A DNA stretch of 52,738 nt from JALJPB01 sp034111045. Lineage in GTDB: Bacteria > Pseudomonadota > Gammaproteobacteria > Enterobacterales > Alteromonadaceae. The notes under the pieces were generated by a model. It saw only the letters and a list, made by a program, of their open reading frames with translations. It was not told where the DNA came from and made no database searches. Where the stretch lies: positions 1-52,738 of the forward strand of contig JAWUYA010000004.1 of assembly GCA_034111045.1 (NCBI GenBank), read 5' to 3'. This document shows, one piece after another, positions 1 to 9,654 of this stretch; the first letter of the stretch is position 1; every line of letters begins with the position of its first letter. Both the position numbers and the translations under genes were made by a program.

Positions 1-1329
1 GAAGAGCTAAATACCGATATCGCCTACCGTATCGGTCGGGCATTTACCCAGTATACTCAGGCTAAAAAAGTAGTAGTAGGGAGTGATATACGTTTAACCA
101 GTGAATCATTAAAGTTGGCACTCACTAACGGGTTGTTAGATGGAGGCACTAACGTAATTGATTTAGGGCTATCTGGCACTGAGCACATTTATTTTGCCAC
201 TAGTCATTTACATTGTGATGGAGGTATTGTAGTTACTGCTAGCCATAACCCTATCGATTATAATGGCATGAAGCTTGTTCGTGAAGACTCTAAACCTATC
301 AGTGGTGATACGGGATTGCATGACATTCAGGCGTTAGCAGAAAAAAATGAATTTTTTGAGGTAAACACCCGTGGCAGGTTAACGACTCATGATATTAGTG
401 ATGCATATACTGAACACATGCTGAGTTATGTAGATGTTAAAAGTTTTGATGTGAGAAAGCGACGGCCTTTAAAATTAGTTGTTAATGCCGGTAATGGCAC
501 TGCAGGGCCAGCATTAGACGCGATTGAAGCTGCTTTAAACCAGCTTAATGTGCCTATCGAATTTATAAAAATACACCATCAAGCGGATGGGAATTTCCCG
601 AACGGTATCCCTAATCCTTTATTAATTGAAAATCGCTCAGCGACTCGTGACGCTGTTATTAAGCATCATGCGGATATAGGCATTGCATGGGATGGCGATT
701 TTGATCGTTGTTTTTTGTTTGATGAACAAGGGCAGTTTATTGAAGGGTATTATATTGTGGGTTTACTGGCCGAAAACTTTTTAAACAAACATCGAGGCGC
801 TAAAGTGATTCATGATCCCCGTTTAACTTGGAATACTCTTGATATTGTCGAACAGACGGGTGGCCAAGCTATTCAAAGTAAAACAGGCCATGCATTTATT
901 AAAGAGCGTATGCGTATTGAAGATGCTGTTTATGGCGGAGAAATGAGTGCTCACCATTATTTTCGTGATTTCTTTTATTGTGATAGTGGCATGATCCCCT
1001 GGTTACTTATTGCTGAATTGGTGTGCATGCGCCAACAGACTTTATCGTCATTAGTTAAAGAGCGCATTGCTTTATTTCCATCGTCAGGCGAAATTAATCA
1101 TAAAATTGCCAACCCAGCGGAAGCGATTGAGCGTGTTTATCAGTATTACAAGAATGATGCACTGGTGATAGATAAAACCGACGGCATCAGTTTAGAATTT
1201 TCAGCGTGGCGCTTTAATTTACGCAGTAGTAATACTGAACCGGTGGTTCGTTTAAATGTTGAGTCGAAAAAAAACAAGGCATTAATGGCAGAGAAAACTA
1301 AAGAGGTACTTGAGATACTTTGTCGATAG
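1..1329 (+). CDS. manB: Phosphomannomutase, 5'-truncated by the window edge
   Basis: Interconverts mannose-6-phosphate and mannose-1-phosphate for GDP-mannose and exopolysaccharide synthesis in the cytoplasm. The frame is open from base 1 (first residues EELNTDIAYRIGRAF), which aligns near residue 18 of E. coli CpsG, so about 17 N-terminal residues lie off the left edge; a TTG at 115 is internal and is not the start. The phosphoserine loop TASHNP has its Ser at visible codon 81, and the metal loop DGDFDRC has Asp at codons 231, 233 and 235. The C-terminal phosphate-binding loop RSSNTEP is also present. The 442 visible residues fit the family length of about 456. It lies 98 bp before the wecB-wecC fusion on the same strand, which fits a polysaccharide locus running in from the left. 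Very sure of the family; phosphoglucomutase activity as well cannot be excluded. Confidence 0.95.
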   Translation, partial: EELNTDIAYRIGRAFTQYTQAKKVVVGSDIRLTSESLKLALTNGLLDGGTNVIDLGLSGTEHIYFATSHLHCDGGIVVTASHNPIDYNGMKLVREDSKPISGDTGLHDIQALAEKNEFFEVNTRGRLTTHDISDAYTEHMLSYVDVKSFDVRKRRPLKLVVNAGNGTAGPALDAIEAALNQLNVPIEFIKIHHQADGNFPNGIPNPLLIENRSATRDAVIKHHADIGIAWDGDFDRCFLFDEQGQFIEGYYIVGLLAENFLNKHRGAKVIHDPRLTWNTLDIVEQTGGQAIQSKTGHAFIKERMRIEDAVYGGEMSAHHYFRDFFYCDSGMIPWLLIAELVCMRQQTLSSLVKERIALFPSSGEINHKIANPAEAIERVYQYYKNDALVIDKTDGISLEFSAWRFNLRSSNTEPVVRLNVESKKNKALMAEKTKEVLEILCR

Positions 1330-1427
1330 TTTTTTTATTGCATTTATATCCATCGATATTTATATTTCGACTAATATGATTATTAAGGATGAAAAATTTT
1401 GCTGTAAAAACATTATAGGGAATAATA

Positions 1428-3716
1428 ATGAAAATTGGGATTATCGTTGGTACACGTCCTGAAATAATTAAAATGGCGCCAGTGATACGTGAGTGCCAAA
1501 AACGTGGAATTTCTTATTTTATTATTCACTCCAATCAGCATTACTCTAAAGAAATGGATAGTATCTTTTTTAGTGAGTTAGCCCTCCCCACTCCAAATTA
1601 TAATTTAGGTGTTGGTTCAGGTTTACATAGTAATCAAACCGGTAACATTTTAATTAAAATGGAACCCATTCTTATCGAAGAAAAACCTGATGTTGTTTTA
1701 GTTCAAGGTGATACCAATACCGTATTAGCTGGCGCACTTTCAGCGTCGAAACTTGATATTAAAATAGGGCATATTGAAGCTGGTCTTCGCAGTTATGACC
1801 GCACCATGCCTGAAGAAACCAACCGTATTATCACCGACCATATCAGTGAATATTTATTTGCGGTAGGGCCTAATCAACAAGCTATTCTCGCCAGAGAAGG
1901 TATTAGTGACAGAAAAATATATACTGTGGGCAATACTGTTTCAGACTCGTTATTTCAACATTTAACGTTATCTGAAGATAAAAGTACGATTTTACAAAGT
2001 CTTGGTATTGAAGCCGGTCAGTACTTTTTAGTTACCGCGCATCGAGCTTCAAACGTCGACAACAAGGCTAATTTAGTCGAACTATTGGATTTATTTGACC
2101 AGTTACATGCTAGATATAGCCAAACCATCGTTTGGCCAATTCACCCTCGTACTGAAGCTAAATTACAAAAATTTAATATTGAAGTGCCTAGTTACCTTAA
2201 ATTATTGGCCCCCATTGGTTATTTAGATTTTATTCAACTCCAGAAAAAAGCACAGCTGATTTTAACTGACTCAGGGGGGATTCAAGAGGAAGCGTGTTTG
2301 TTAGGCGTACCATGTATCACTTTACGTGAAAATACCGAGCGACCTGAGTCAATTGAAGTGGGTGCAAATATTTTAGTAGGTAGGGACGCTAAAAAAGCAT
2401 TAGCAGCAGCAGATAAATGGTTATTGGCTAGGGACATAGGTGAAGTATTTAATTGGGAAAATCCTTTTGGTGATGGCCATGTTGCCGAAGCTATTTTAGA
2501 TATTATTGTGGCCGATAACGTTGAACTCATTGAACAGCCTATTATCGCGAAAAATGAAACCATTGCTGTAGTTGGTTTGGGTTATATGGGGTTACCTATA
2601 GCTAGCTTATTAGCCCAAGCCGGATATAAGGTCACAGGCATAGATTTAAATAAAGACAAAGTGGAGGCAATTAATCGCGCTCAATGCCCCTTTAATGAAT
2701 TGGGATTGCCGGCATTAATCACTAAAGTTGTCTCTCAAGGATATTTAACCGCCCGTACTGAAATTCCTTCAAGCGATATCTACTTAGTGGCGGTGCCTAC
2801 GCCCCATAAAGACGTTTCTCAAGGTAAGCGCTGTGATCGCAGTTACGTTTTCAGTGCTGTCGATGCTATTGCTAAAGTAGCTAAAGATGGTCAAACCGTT
2901 ATTGTAGAATCAACCATTTCTCCACAAACTAGTCTCGCTGTGACTGAACGTTTTAAACAAGCCGGGTTGACCCTTGATGTGGTCCATTGCCCAGAGCGCG
3001 CTATTCCTGGCGCAACGTTGCATGAGTTAGTCAATAATGACCGTATTATCGGTGCTTCAAGCAAATTTGCTCAACAAAAAGTGAAAACTATTTATCAAAG
3101 TTTTGTTAAAGGTGAGATATTTTTAACAGACCTAACCACGGCAGAGTGCATTAAATTAGTTGAAAATACATCTCGTGATGTAGGCATTGCCTTCGCCAAC
3201 GAACTGTCACAAGTATGCGAAGAGCTGGGCGTAGATGTTTTTGAGGTTATTCGTCTTGCTAATCGCCATCCACGAGTCAATATACTCACTCCGGGCCCTG
3301 GCGTTGGTGGTCACTGTATTCCCATCGATCCCTGGTTTTTGGTTGAGCATACCAAGGCCGGAGCGTTTGTTCGCCTTGCTCGAGCCATTAATGATGAACG
3401 CCCTCATATTGTTGCTCAAAAAACATTGGATTTATTGGCTTCAGTAAAAGGCCAAAAAATTGGGATTTTAGGGGTAGCCTATAAAGCCGATGTCGATGAT
3501 TGTCGAGAATCCCCAGCAGCAGCTATGCTAGAGCATTTCGAACAAGCTGGAATTGAAGTTTGTTATCATGATCCCTTTGTCCCCACTTGGAATTGTGCTC
3601 GAATTGCCTCATTAAATGAAATACAAGCGTGGGCAGATGTACTGATTTTAGTCACAGACCATGATTGTTATAGAGAAGCCGAAATAACCACCCCTTTATT
3701 AAATACACGGAGTTAG
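1428..3716 (+). CDS. Bifunctional UDP-GlcNAc 2-epimerase / UDP-ManNAc dehydrogenase (WecB-WecC fusion)
   Basis: One 762-residue reading frame joins two normally separate enzymes. Residues 1 to about 365 are a non-hydrolysing UDP-GlcNAc 2-epimerase (GTRPEIIKMAPV, VQGDTNTV, HIEAGLRS, MPEETNR, TAHRASN, DSGGIQEEA). A short linker follows. From about residue 377 there is a UDP-ManNAc dehydrogenase of the UDP-glucose/GDP-mannose dehydrogenase family, with a Rossmann motif VGLGYMGLP near 382 and the catalytic Cys630 in GGHCIPIDP. Together the halves would convert UDP-GlcNAc to UDP-ManNAcA, a sugar for capsule, exopolysaccharide or enterobacterial-common-antigen-like chains. Each half is near full length and all core motifs are intact. 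The ATG follows a weak purine stretch (AGGGAATAATA). No in-frame stop or frameshift separates the halves. A sequencing artefact is possible but unlikely. Confidence 0.93.
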   Translation: MKIGIIVGTRPEIIKMAPVIRECQKRGISYFIIHSNQHYSKEMDSIFFSELALPTPNYNLGVGSGLHSNQTGNILIKMEPILIEEKPDVVLVQGDTNTVLAGALSASKLDIKIGHIEAGLRSYDRTMPEETNRIITDHISEYLFAVGPNQQAILAREGISDRKIYTVGNTVSDSLFQHLTLSEDKSTILQSLGIEAGQYFLVTAHRASNVDNKANLVELLDLFDQLHARYSQTIVWPIHPRTEAKLQKFNIEVPSYLKLLAPIGYLDFIQLQKKAQLILTDSGGIQEEACLLGVPCITLRENTERPESIEVGANILVGRDAKKALAAADKWLLARDIGEVFNWENPFGDGHVAEAILDIIVADNVELIEQPIIAKNETIAVVGLGYMGLPIASLLAQAGYKVTGIDLNKDKVEAINRAQCPFNELGLPALITKVVSQGYLTARTEIPSSDIYLVAVPTPHKDVSQGKRCDRSYVFSAVDAIAKVAKDGQTVIVESTISPQTSLAVTERFKQAGLTLDVVHCPERAIPGATLHELVNNDRIIGASSKFAQQKVKTIYQSFVKGEIFLTDLTTAECIKLVENTSRDVGIAFANELSQVCEELGVDVFEVIRLANRHPRVNILTPGPGVGGHCIPIDPWFLVEHTKAGAFVRLARAINDERPHIVAQKTLDLLASVKGQKIGILGVAYKADVDDCRESPAAAMLEHFEQAGIEVCYHDPFVPTWNCARIASLNEIQAWADVLILVTDHDCYREAEITTPLLNTRS

Positions 3717-3720
3717 ATTT

Positions 3721-3747
3721 AAAATCCCGCTATTTTCAGGGGTTTTT
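3721..3747 (+). terminator. Rho-independent terminator after the wecB-wecC fusion
   Basis: AAAATCCC, a 10-base loop, then GGGGTTTTT, starting 4 bases after the stop codon. The stem has one G-U wobble. It separates the sugar-nucleotide genes from the prsT pair. Confidence 0.6.
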
Positions 3748-3828
3748 CTATTGGCGCTATTATGTCTATAGTTTGATATTAGATCTAAGTTAAGCACGGG
3801 CAATACCTTTCTAAAAGGATGTTAGGAA

Positions 3829-6603
3829 ATGACCATGAAAATAATGAAACTAGCTATTGTCGCAATCATCGCATTAGCGTTAAACGCCTGTGGTGATAAA
3901 GACAGTGGAGAGTCTTATCTGGTTAAAGCTAAAAGTCATATGAGTCAAAATAACGTTAATGAAAGCCTAATTGAACTTAAAAATGCACTTAAGTTAGCGC
4001 CTAAAAATGCCGAAGTAAGATTTCTACTAGGTCAGCTTTATTTATCACAAGGCCGTGGCGCCGATGCGGTTAAAGAATTAGAGCGAGCCAGTACATTTAA
4101 ATATTCGCAAGAACAAGTTATCCCCTTGCTTGCGCGTGCTTATATTCTTACCAATGCTGATGATGATGTATTAGCACTGAGTAAGGAGGCTGATAATTTA
4201 TCTGCAGAGCGAAGGAGTCATTATCTTGCTTACAAAACACTTGCTGCGCTGAGAATGGACAAACCTGAATTGGCAGTATCTAGTGTTGCTTTACTTAAGT
4301 CACTTACTTGGACTTCTGTCTACGGTTTTTTAGCGGAAGGCTACTTAACCTTTTCTCAGCAAAAATTTGATCAAGCAGAAGCCATGACCAGTCGAGTTTT
4401 ATCTCTATCTCCACTTCAACCTGATGCACTTATGCTTCAAGGACAGATAGCCCTTGCTAAAAGTAACTTTAAACAAGCAATTACCAGTTTTGAACAATAT
4501 TTAACAGCTCAACCCTATTCAGGTTTAGTGCAACTATTATTAGCTGATGCATTATTGAAAAACGGCGAAATAGATAAGGCGGAACAGCATGCTGATAAAA
4601 TCATAGCAAAAATTCAGAATCAACCCTTTGCTAATTATATTAAAGCTAGGGTGAGATCTTTAAAAGGTGATTATCAACAAGCCATTGATCATGCTGAAGT
4701 AGCTTTACAAGGAAATTTTAAACAGCAGCAGCTAAAACTGATTGCTGGTGCTAGCGCATTTCAGCTAAAGAATTATGAGCGTGCTTATCATTATTTAACT
4801 GCTGTTATGATTTATTTACCTCAAGATCATGTCGCCAGGCGAATGTTGGCTGTAAGCCAATTACAACTGGGTTTAGTGGATGAAATCTCTGAAACGTTAG
4901 CTGGGTTTGAATCAGATTCGATCCAAGATGCTGAATTTATCTCATTGTTAAGTATACAACTTTTTGAATTAGGCGCAGTTAATCAAGCAAAAGTATTAGT
5001 TAAAAAGTCATCACGAGGTAATAAACCTCAAGATGCCAAGCAAAGTGCTAGAAAGGGCATTTTAAAACTGATGATGAACGATCCCTCAGGGATGGAAGAA
5101 TTAAAAAATGCGGTGAAGTTTAATCCCAAATTAGTTGAGGCTGAATTAGCCTTAGCATTTGCTGCACTGCAAACCGGAGATATAGCACAAGCGTCAGCTA
5201 TATCAACTCAGTGGAAAAATAAGTATCCCAATAACCCCGGTGGTTATTATTTAATGGCTAGCATTCAACTCAAAGAAGGTGAACTAGAGAAAGCAAAAAA
5301 AACATTAGAGGAGAGTTTAGCTCTAGCGCCAGATAATATCTTTGCCTTAACTGAACTGGTTAAAATTTATAGAAAACAAGGTGATCTGAAGCGGGCTAAA
5401 GCACTAGTTACATCTACCCTCAAAACCTATCCTCATAACACACGGGTGTTAAAATTATATTTTGACATATATAGAAGTGACGCCTCGTTAGCAAAAATAA
5501 AGGCAATTTATCAGCAAGATAAAAATAATGTAAATTTAGTGGTGTTATATGCTGAGGCTTTGATGACGTTATCAAAAATTGATCAAGGCGTTAATATTTT
5601 AACTGATTTTGAAGCTAGCATAAAAACGCCAAAAAAATATTGGCAGATATTGATTATTGCCTATAAACAACTTAATGAGCCAAATAATGAGCAACAGACG
5701 CTAGAAAAATGGCGTAAAATTAATCCTTATCATCTTGATCCTATCGTTTTACTCGCCGATTTTTTTGCACAAAAGCGCGAGATGATTCGTGCTTTAGCTG
5801 TAGTTAAACAAGGTTTTGAAAATCATAGTGATAATTTAATCTTAAAAATGGTTGAAATGGAGATCTTACTCAATAGTAAACAGGTTAAAGCCGCTAAAAC
5901 TCTTTACAACGACCTATCAAAGCAATCAATTAATGAAAATTTAAAGCGAGGTATACAAGGGCGTATATTCTTATTGGAAGAGTCCTACCCTGCAGCCATT
6001 GAAAAACTTATTTATTTTTATAACACTTACCCAAGTGGTCGACATGCTATTTATCTTGCTATGGCATACCGAGGAAACAACCAAGTAAGCATTGCAACAT
6101 CAACGCTAGAACACCATTTGTTAACTAACAAAACAGATGATCGCGTTAGGGCTTTTTTGGCTGATTTATATCTTAAAAATGAATCTGATAGCGCATTAAA
6201 AAATTATCAAATGTTAGTGAAAACACAACCACAAAACGCTTTAGTCAATAATAACTTGGCTTGGCTTTACATGGACAAAGGCGATATTGATAACGCTTTA
6301 TTTTATGCCAAAAAAGCCTACTCGCTAACACCTGAGATGGCAGACGTAGTAGATACCTATGCACAAACGCTTTTTAAGTCAGGTAAAAAGCGTCATGCAT
6401 TAGAACAAGCGGATAAAGCTTATAAACTCTCAGCAGGTAAGAGTGTAGATATAACGCTGCATTACATTGAAGTGCTTATTGCTAATGGACGTAAAAATGA
6501 AGCGAGAAAATTGTTAACACAAGTTCAACCTCAAAGTGATGCTCAAAAAGAAAAAGCGAAGACATTACTCGATATGGAATTTAAAAAAATCACAAGGGAT
6601 TAA
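3829..6603 (+). CDS. prsT: PEP-CTERM system TPR-repeat lipoprotein, PrsT type (first copy)
   Basis: A 924-residue lipoprotein made almost wholly of tetratricopeptide-like helical repeats. It starts with a type II signal peptide whose lipobox LNAC puts the lipidated Cys at residue 21, so it should sit in the outer membrane facing the periplasm. TPR-like units recur through the protein (for example SLIELKNALKLAPKNAEV near residue 45 and NNLAWLYMDKGDIDNALFYA near the C-terminus). Length, lipobox and repeat content match the PrsT family (TIGR02917), a marker of PEP-CTERM/exosortase loci with a presumed role in polysaccharide or protein export. An in-frame ATG at 3835 has its own AGGA and is an equally good start; either choice leaves the lipobox intact. 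The next gene, a paralogue, starts one base after its stop. Confidence 0.88.
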   Translation: MTMKIMKLAIVAIIALALNACGDKDSGESYLVKAKSHMSQNNVNESLIELKNALKLAPKNAEVRFLLGQLYLSQGRGADAVKELERASTFKYSQEQVIPLLARAYILTNADDDVLALSKEADNLSAERRSHYLAYKTLAALRMDKPELAVSSVALLKSLTWTSVYGFLAEGYLTFSQQKFDQAEAMTSRVLSLSPLQPDALMLQGQIALAKSNFKQAITSFEQYLTAQPYSGLVQLLLADALLKNGEIDKAEQHADKIIAKIQNQPFANYIKARVRSLKGDYQQAIDHAEVALQGNFKQQQLKLIAGASAFQLKNYERAYHYLTAVMIYLPQDHVARRMLAVSQLQLGLVDEISETLAGFESDSIQDAEFISLLSIQLFELGAVNQAKVLVKKSSRGNKPQDAKQSARKGILKLMMNDPSGMEELKNAVKFNPKLVEAELALAFAALQTGDIAQASAISTQWKNKYPNNPGGYYLMASIQLKEGELEKAKKTLEESLALAPDNIFALTELVKIYRKQGDLKRAKALVTSTLKTYPHNTRVLKLYFDIYRSDASLAKIKAIYQQDKNNVNLVVLYAEALMTLSKIDQGVNILTDFEASIKTPKKYWQILIIAYKQLNEPNNEQQTLEKWRKINPYHLDPIVLLADFFAQKREMIRALAVVKQGFENHSDNLILKMVEMEILLNSKQVKAAKTLYNDLSKQSINENLKRGIQGRIFLLEESYPAAIEKLIYFYNTYPSGRHAIYLAMAYRGNNQVSIATSTLEHHLLTNKTDDRVRAFLADLYLKNESDSALKNYQMLVKTQPQNALVNNNLAWLYMDKGDIDNALFYAKKAYSLTPEMADVVDTYAQTLFKSGKKRHALEQADKAYKLSAGKSVDITLHYIEVLIANGRKNEARKLLTQVQPQSDAQKEKAKTLLDMEFKKITRD

Positions 6604-6604
6604 C

Positions 6605-9358
6605 ATGAACTACTCCAAGATTAATAATAGCAAGCTCATAACCATATTATGTATCACTACAGTACTCTTTGCTTGTTCAGAACAAAAAACAACTCAAGAG
6701 TATATTTTGGCCTCGAAAGTTTACATTCATAATATAGAGTATGGTGCCGCTATAATTGAATTGAAAAATGCGGTTCGCCAAGCGCCAAAAGATGCTGAAG
6801 CGCGTTATTATTTAAGTAAAGCTCATATTGAGCAAGGCAGTTATGTCAACGCCGAAAAAGAGTTAGAGAAAGCAGACCAGTTTGGTTTTGACATGGCGCT
6901 GTTGCTACCCGATTTGGTGTTTATAAAATCAAAGTTAAATAAAGTCGAAGAAGTGTACGCTTTAGTGGAAAATGCAGCGGCTTTAAATGATGAGCAATAC
7001 ACTCTTGTTCTCACTTATGCCGGTATCACCGCACTGAAAAATAAAGAGCTAGAAAAAGCTCAAGATTTTATAGCGCAAGCAAATACCATTAGTGAAGCTT
7101 CCCTTTATAGTCAAATGGGCTCGGCTTATTTATACCATGCGCAAAACAACTTTTCCAAAGGTATTGAAATAATTGATAGTGTGTTGGAGGTATCTCCAGA
7201 ATTTACAGAGGCACTTTTACTCAAAGGTCACTTGTTGTTTTCTTCAGAAAAATTTATCGAAGCCAATGAGGTGTATACCAAGTACAGAAAACGACATAGT
7301 CTGGCTAATCACGTTCGTTTCTTTGAAGTAAATAGTTTGATCTTAGCCGGTGAATATCAGGCAGCGGATGAAAAAGTGATCGAGTTATTGACGCTATTTA
7401 AAGATGCGCCACTCGCACTTCAATATAAAGCGCAGATAGAATATCAACAGAAAAATTATAATCAAGCGAAAAAGTATGCCGATATGGTTATTCAACAAGG
7501 AGATGAATTTCTTGTGGCAAAAATGATAGCGGGAATAAGTGCCTATCAACTTGGCGATATTGAACAGGCTTACAGTAACCTCATTGGACTAGAGAAATAT
7601 ATTCCAGCCTCACATCCGGTGAAAAAAATACTTGTGGCGATAAAAATCAAACTTGGCTATAACATGGATGCTGTCAATACCTTAAAAGAACTGGAAGGAT
7701 TAACCGAAGCAGATGCTGAGTTATTTCAATCTTCAAGTATGTTATTGATGAAAGCGGGGGATTTTGATACAGCCAAAGCATTACTTGATAAAGCGTCGAA
7801 AGTCGCCCCTAAAAATGCCTATGTAGAAGCACAAAAAGGTATGCTAAAGCTCTATCAAAACGATAAAACAGGGATAGACTCTCTTGAGTATGCTTTAAAA
7901 CTTGATCCAAAACTTGCAGAGATAGAGCTGTCTTTAGCGATTCAATACCTGGACAATGGGGCAGAAGAAAAGGCGCAATTAATTGCCCAAAAGTGGATAG
8001 ATTCTCAAAATGATAAAGCATCAGGGTATTTATTGTTGGGTATTATTCATTTGAATAAAAATCGTAATGTTAAGGCCGCAGCTAATTTTCTCAAGGTGTT
8101 AGAAGTAGAGCCAGCCAATCACACCGCATTATTTAATTTAGCAATTATTGCCGATGATGCTGCAAGGTCTTCAGACGCAGTAGATTATTACCAACAAGTA
8201 TTAAGGATATTGCCGGGTCATAAAGGGGCAATCCAGAGGCTAAGTCGACTACAAGTCAAACAACATGATATATCGAGTAACGTGGCGTTTTTAAATGATT
8301 TGGTTGACAAACATCCAGATAATATCACCTTGATGTTAGGGTTGGCGCAAAATTTACGTTTAAATAACGAGCTAAAAAAAGCGATCAGTCTTTTGGAAAA
8401 AGTGAAGGATAAATCTCATTTCTCACAAACGTATTGGACTATTTTAGGGGATAGTTATCTTCAAGAAAAAAATACGATTAAAGCTAAGACCAGCTTTGAT
8501 AAAGTACTTGATATCAATGAAAATAACTATGTGGCTCATCTACGAATAATCGGCATCTACGAGTATGAACGTCAATATCAGCTAGCCCTCGATTATACGC
8601 TCAAATTATTAGAAAAATTTACTGATAATACACAATTATTAATCCTTAAAGCTAATTTTGAATTGTTAACGGGTAAAATCAACGCCGCTAAGCAAACGGT
8701 GGAGTATCTTCAAGTTAAGGGGATTAATCACCATCTTATTAATAAATATGTGGCAGAATTAGCTTTAACCGAAAAAGATTATGTAACCGCCATAGATAAT
8801 TTCAATGAACTTTATGAAAAAAAACCAACCGCACTCAATGTGATGTTATTAGCCAGGGCATTGAAATTTAATGGTCAAAAAGACGAAGCCACACAGACAT
8901 TGGAGACTTATCTTGCCAGGTCAATAAAAGATCATCAAGTAAGGATGTTATTAGCTGAGTTATATATGCAGTTTAATGATGAAAAGGCGATCAAGCATTT
9001 AGAAATAATTAATCAAAGTGAAAAAAATAATGTGGTGGTGTTAAACAATTTAGCTATGTTAGAGATGCGACGTGCAAGGCCACAACAAGCATTACAGTAT
9101 GCTGAAAAAGCCTTTGAGTTAAAATCAAATATTCATCAAATATCGGATACCTATGGCTCTATACTAGTCATGGTTAAAGATTTCGATACCGCGATGACGG
9201 TATTAGAAAATGCTATTAAACAAGGTAGTAAAGAGGGGAGCACCTATGTCAATTTAGCTAAAGCATACTTAGCTACAGGCAATAATGGTAAAGTTAAAGT
9301 ATTGTTAAGCTCTATTAAAGATAAAACCTTATATTCTAAAATAGAGGCGTTACTGTAA
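6605..9358 (+). CDS. prsT: PEP-CTERM system TPR-repeat lipoprotein, PrsT type (second copy)
   Basis: A 917-residue paralogue of the upstream gene. I chose the ATG at 6605 over an upstream in-frame start at 6536, because 6605 follows an AAGGG and gives a proper lipoprotein signal peptide with lipobox LFAC and lipidated Cys24; the longer version buries that signal. The N-terminus mirrors its neighbour: both have IIELKNA or LIELKNA followed by APK(D/N)AE in the first mature repeat. The body is TPR-like helical pairs to the end (for instance NNLAMLEMRRARPQQALQYA). It starts one base after the first copy's stop, so the two are almost certainly cotranscribed and perhaps translationally coupled. The copies have diverged well beyond a recent duplication. 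Likely an outer-membrane, periplasm-facing scaffold; the molecular role is not established. Confidence 0.87.
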   Translation: MNYSKINNSKLITILCITTVLFACSEQKTTQEYILASKVYIHNIEYGAAIIELKNAVRQAPKDAEARYYLSKAHIEQGSYVNAEKELEKADQFGFDMALLLPDLVFIKSKLNKVEEVYALVENAAALNDEQYTLVLTYAGITALKNKELEKAQDFIAQANTISEASLYSQMGSAYLYHAQNNFSKGIEIIDSVLEVSPEFTEALLLKGHLLFSSEKFIEANEVYTKYRKRHSLANHVRFFEVNSLILAGEYQAADEKVIELLTLFKDAPLALQYKAQIEYQQKNYNQAKKYADMVIQQGDEFLVAKMIAGISAYQLGDIEQAYSNLIGLEKYIPASHPVKKILVAIKIKLGYNMDAVNTLKELEGLTEADAELFQSSSMLLMKAGDFDTAKALLDKASKVAPKNAYVEAQKGMLKLYQNDKTGIDSLEYALKLDPKLAEIELSLAIQYLDNGAEEKAQLIAQKWIDSQNDKASGYLLLGIIHLNKNRNVKAAANFLKVLEVEPANHTALFNLAIIADDAARSSDAVDYYQQVLRILPGHKGAIQRLSRLQVKQHDISSNVAFLNDLVDKHPDNITLMLGLAQNLRLNNELKKAISLLEKVKDKSHFSQTYWTILGDSYLQEKNTIKAKTSFDKVLDINENNYVAHLRIIGIYEYERQYQLALDYTLKLLEKFTDNTQLLILKANFELLTGKINAAKQTVEYLQVKGINHHLINKYVAELALTEKDYVTAIDNFNELYEKKPTALNVMLLARALKFNGQKDEATQTLETYLARSIKDHQVRMLLAELYMQFNDEKAIKHLEIINQSEKNNVVVLNNLAMLEMRRARPQQALQYAEKAFELKSNIHQISDTYGSILVMVKDFDTAMTVLENAIKQGSKEGSTYVNLAKAYLATGNNGKVKVLLSSIKDKTLYSKIEALL

Positions 9359-9590
9359 CAAATGAGTCGTGATTTTTTCAATAATAAGTGAACATTAGTA
9401 TTGTTAGATAAGACAAGGATATGCTGTTTATAAAGGAAATTTCACTTGATAATAAGTTGGGTTTTTGAATGTTATAGGAAGTAAATGATTAACGCCCATG
9501 CTGTCAGGTCTTTTTACAGACATCTATTGTAAAAACAAATAAAAGGTCTGTATTTTCATTTTTTTCTTTGAATTCAATTTGTTATATTTG

Positions 9591-9607
9591 TTGGCATGTC
9601 GATTGCT
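9591..9607 (+). promoter_or_regulatory. Sigma-54 (RpoN) promoter for the PEP-CTERM gene
   Basis: The sequence TTGGCATGTCGATTGCT has GG (9593-9594) and GC (9605-9606) exactly ten bases apart. It matches the -24/-12 consensus TGGCACG-N4-TTGCW at all but one position. A start site near 9618 would leave a leader of about 37 bases before the ATG at 9655, with AAGGAA as the ribosome site. PEP-CTERM genes are known to be controlled by sigma-54 with the PrsK/PrsR two-component pair. An inverted repeat TTTTTACA-N9-TGTAAAAA at 9511-9535 lies about 95 bases upstream of the predicted start, a usual distance for an enhancer-binding protein site. Confidence 0.75.
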
Positions 9608-9654
9608 CTATTCCAAAGACATTAGATGATTTTATTTAAAATAAGGAAATACAG

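Noticed and set aside
115..117. TTG as the start of the phosphomannomutase
   Set aside because: The frame is open to base 1 and the upstream residues match the family, so the gene is cut by the window edge.
3095..3447. Several short open frames inside the wecC half on both strands
   Set aside because: They are shadow frames of a well-supported gene, without ribosome sites or recognisable products.
6536..6604. Upstream in-frame start for the second PrsT gene
   Set aside because: It would put a charged stretch before the lipoprotein signal peptide and overlaps the first gene; the ATG at 6605 has a ribosome site and a proper signal.
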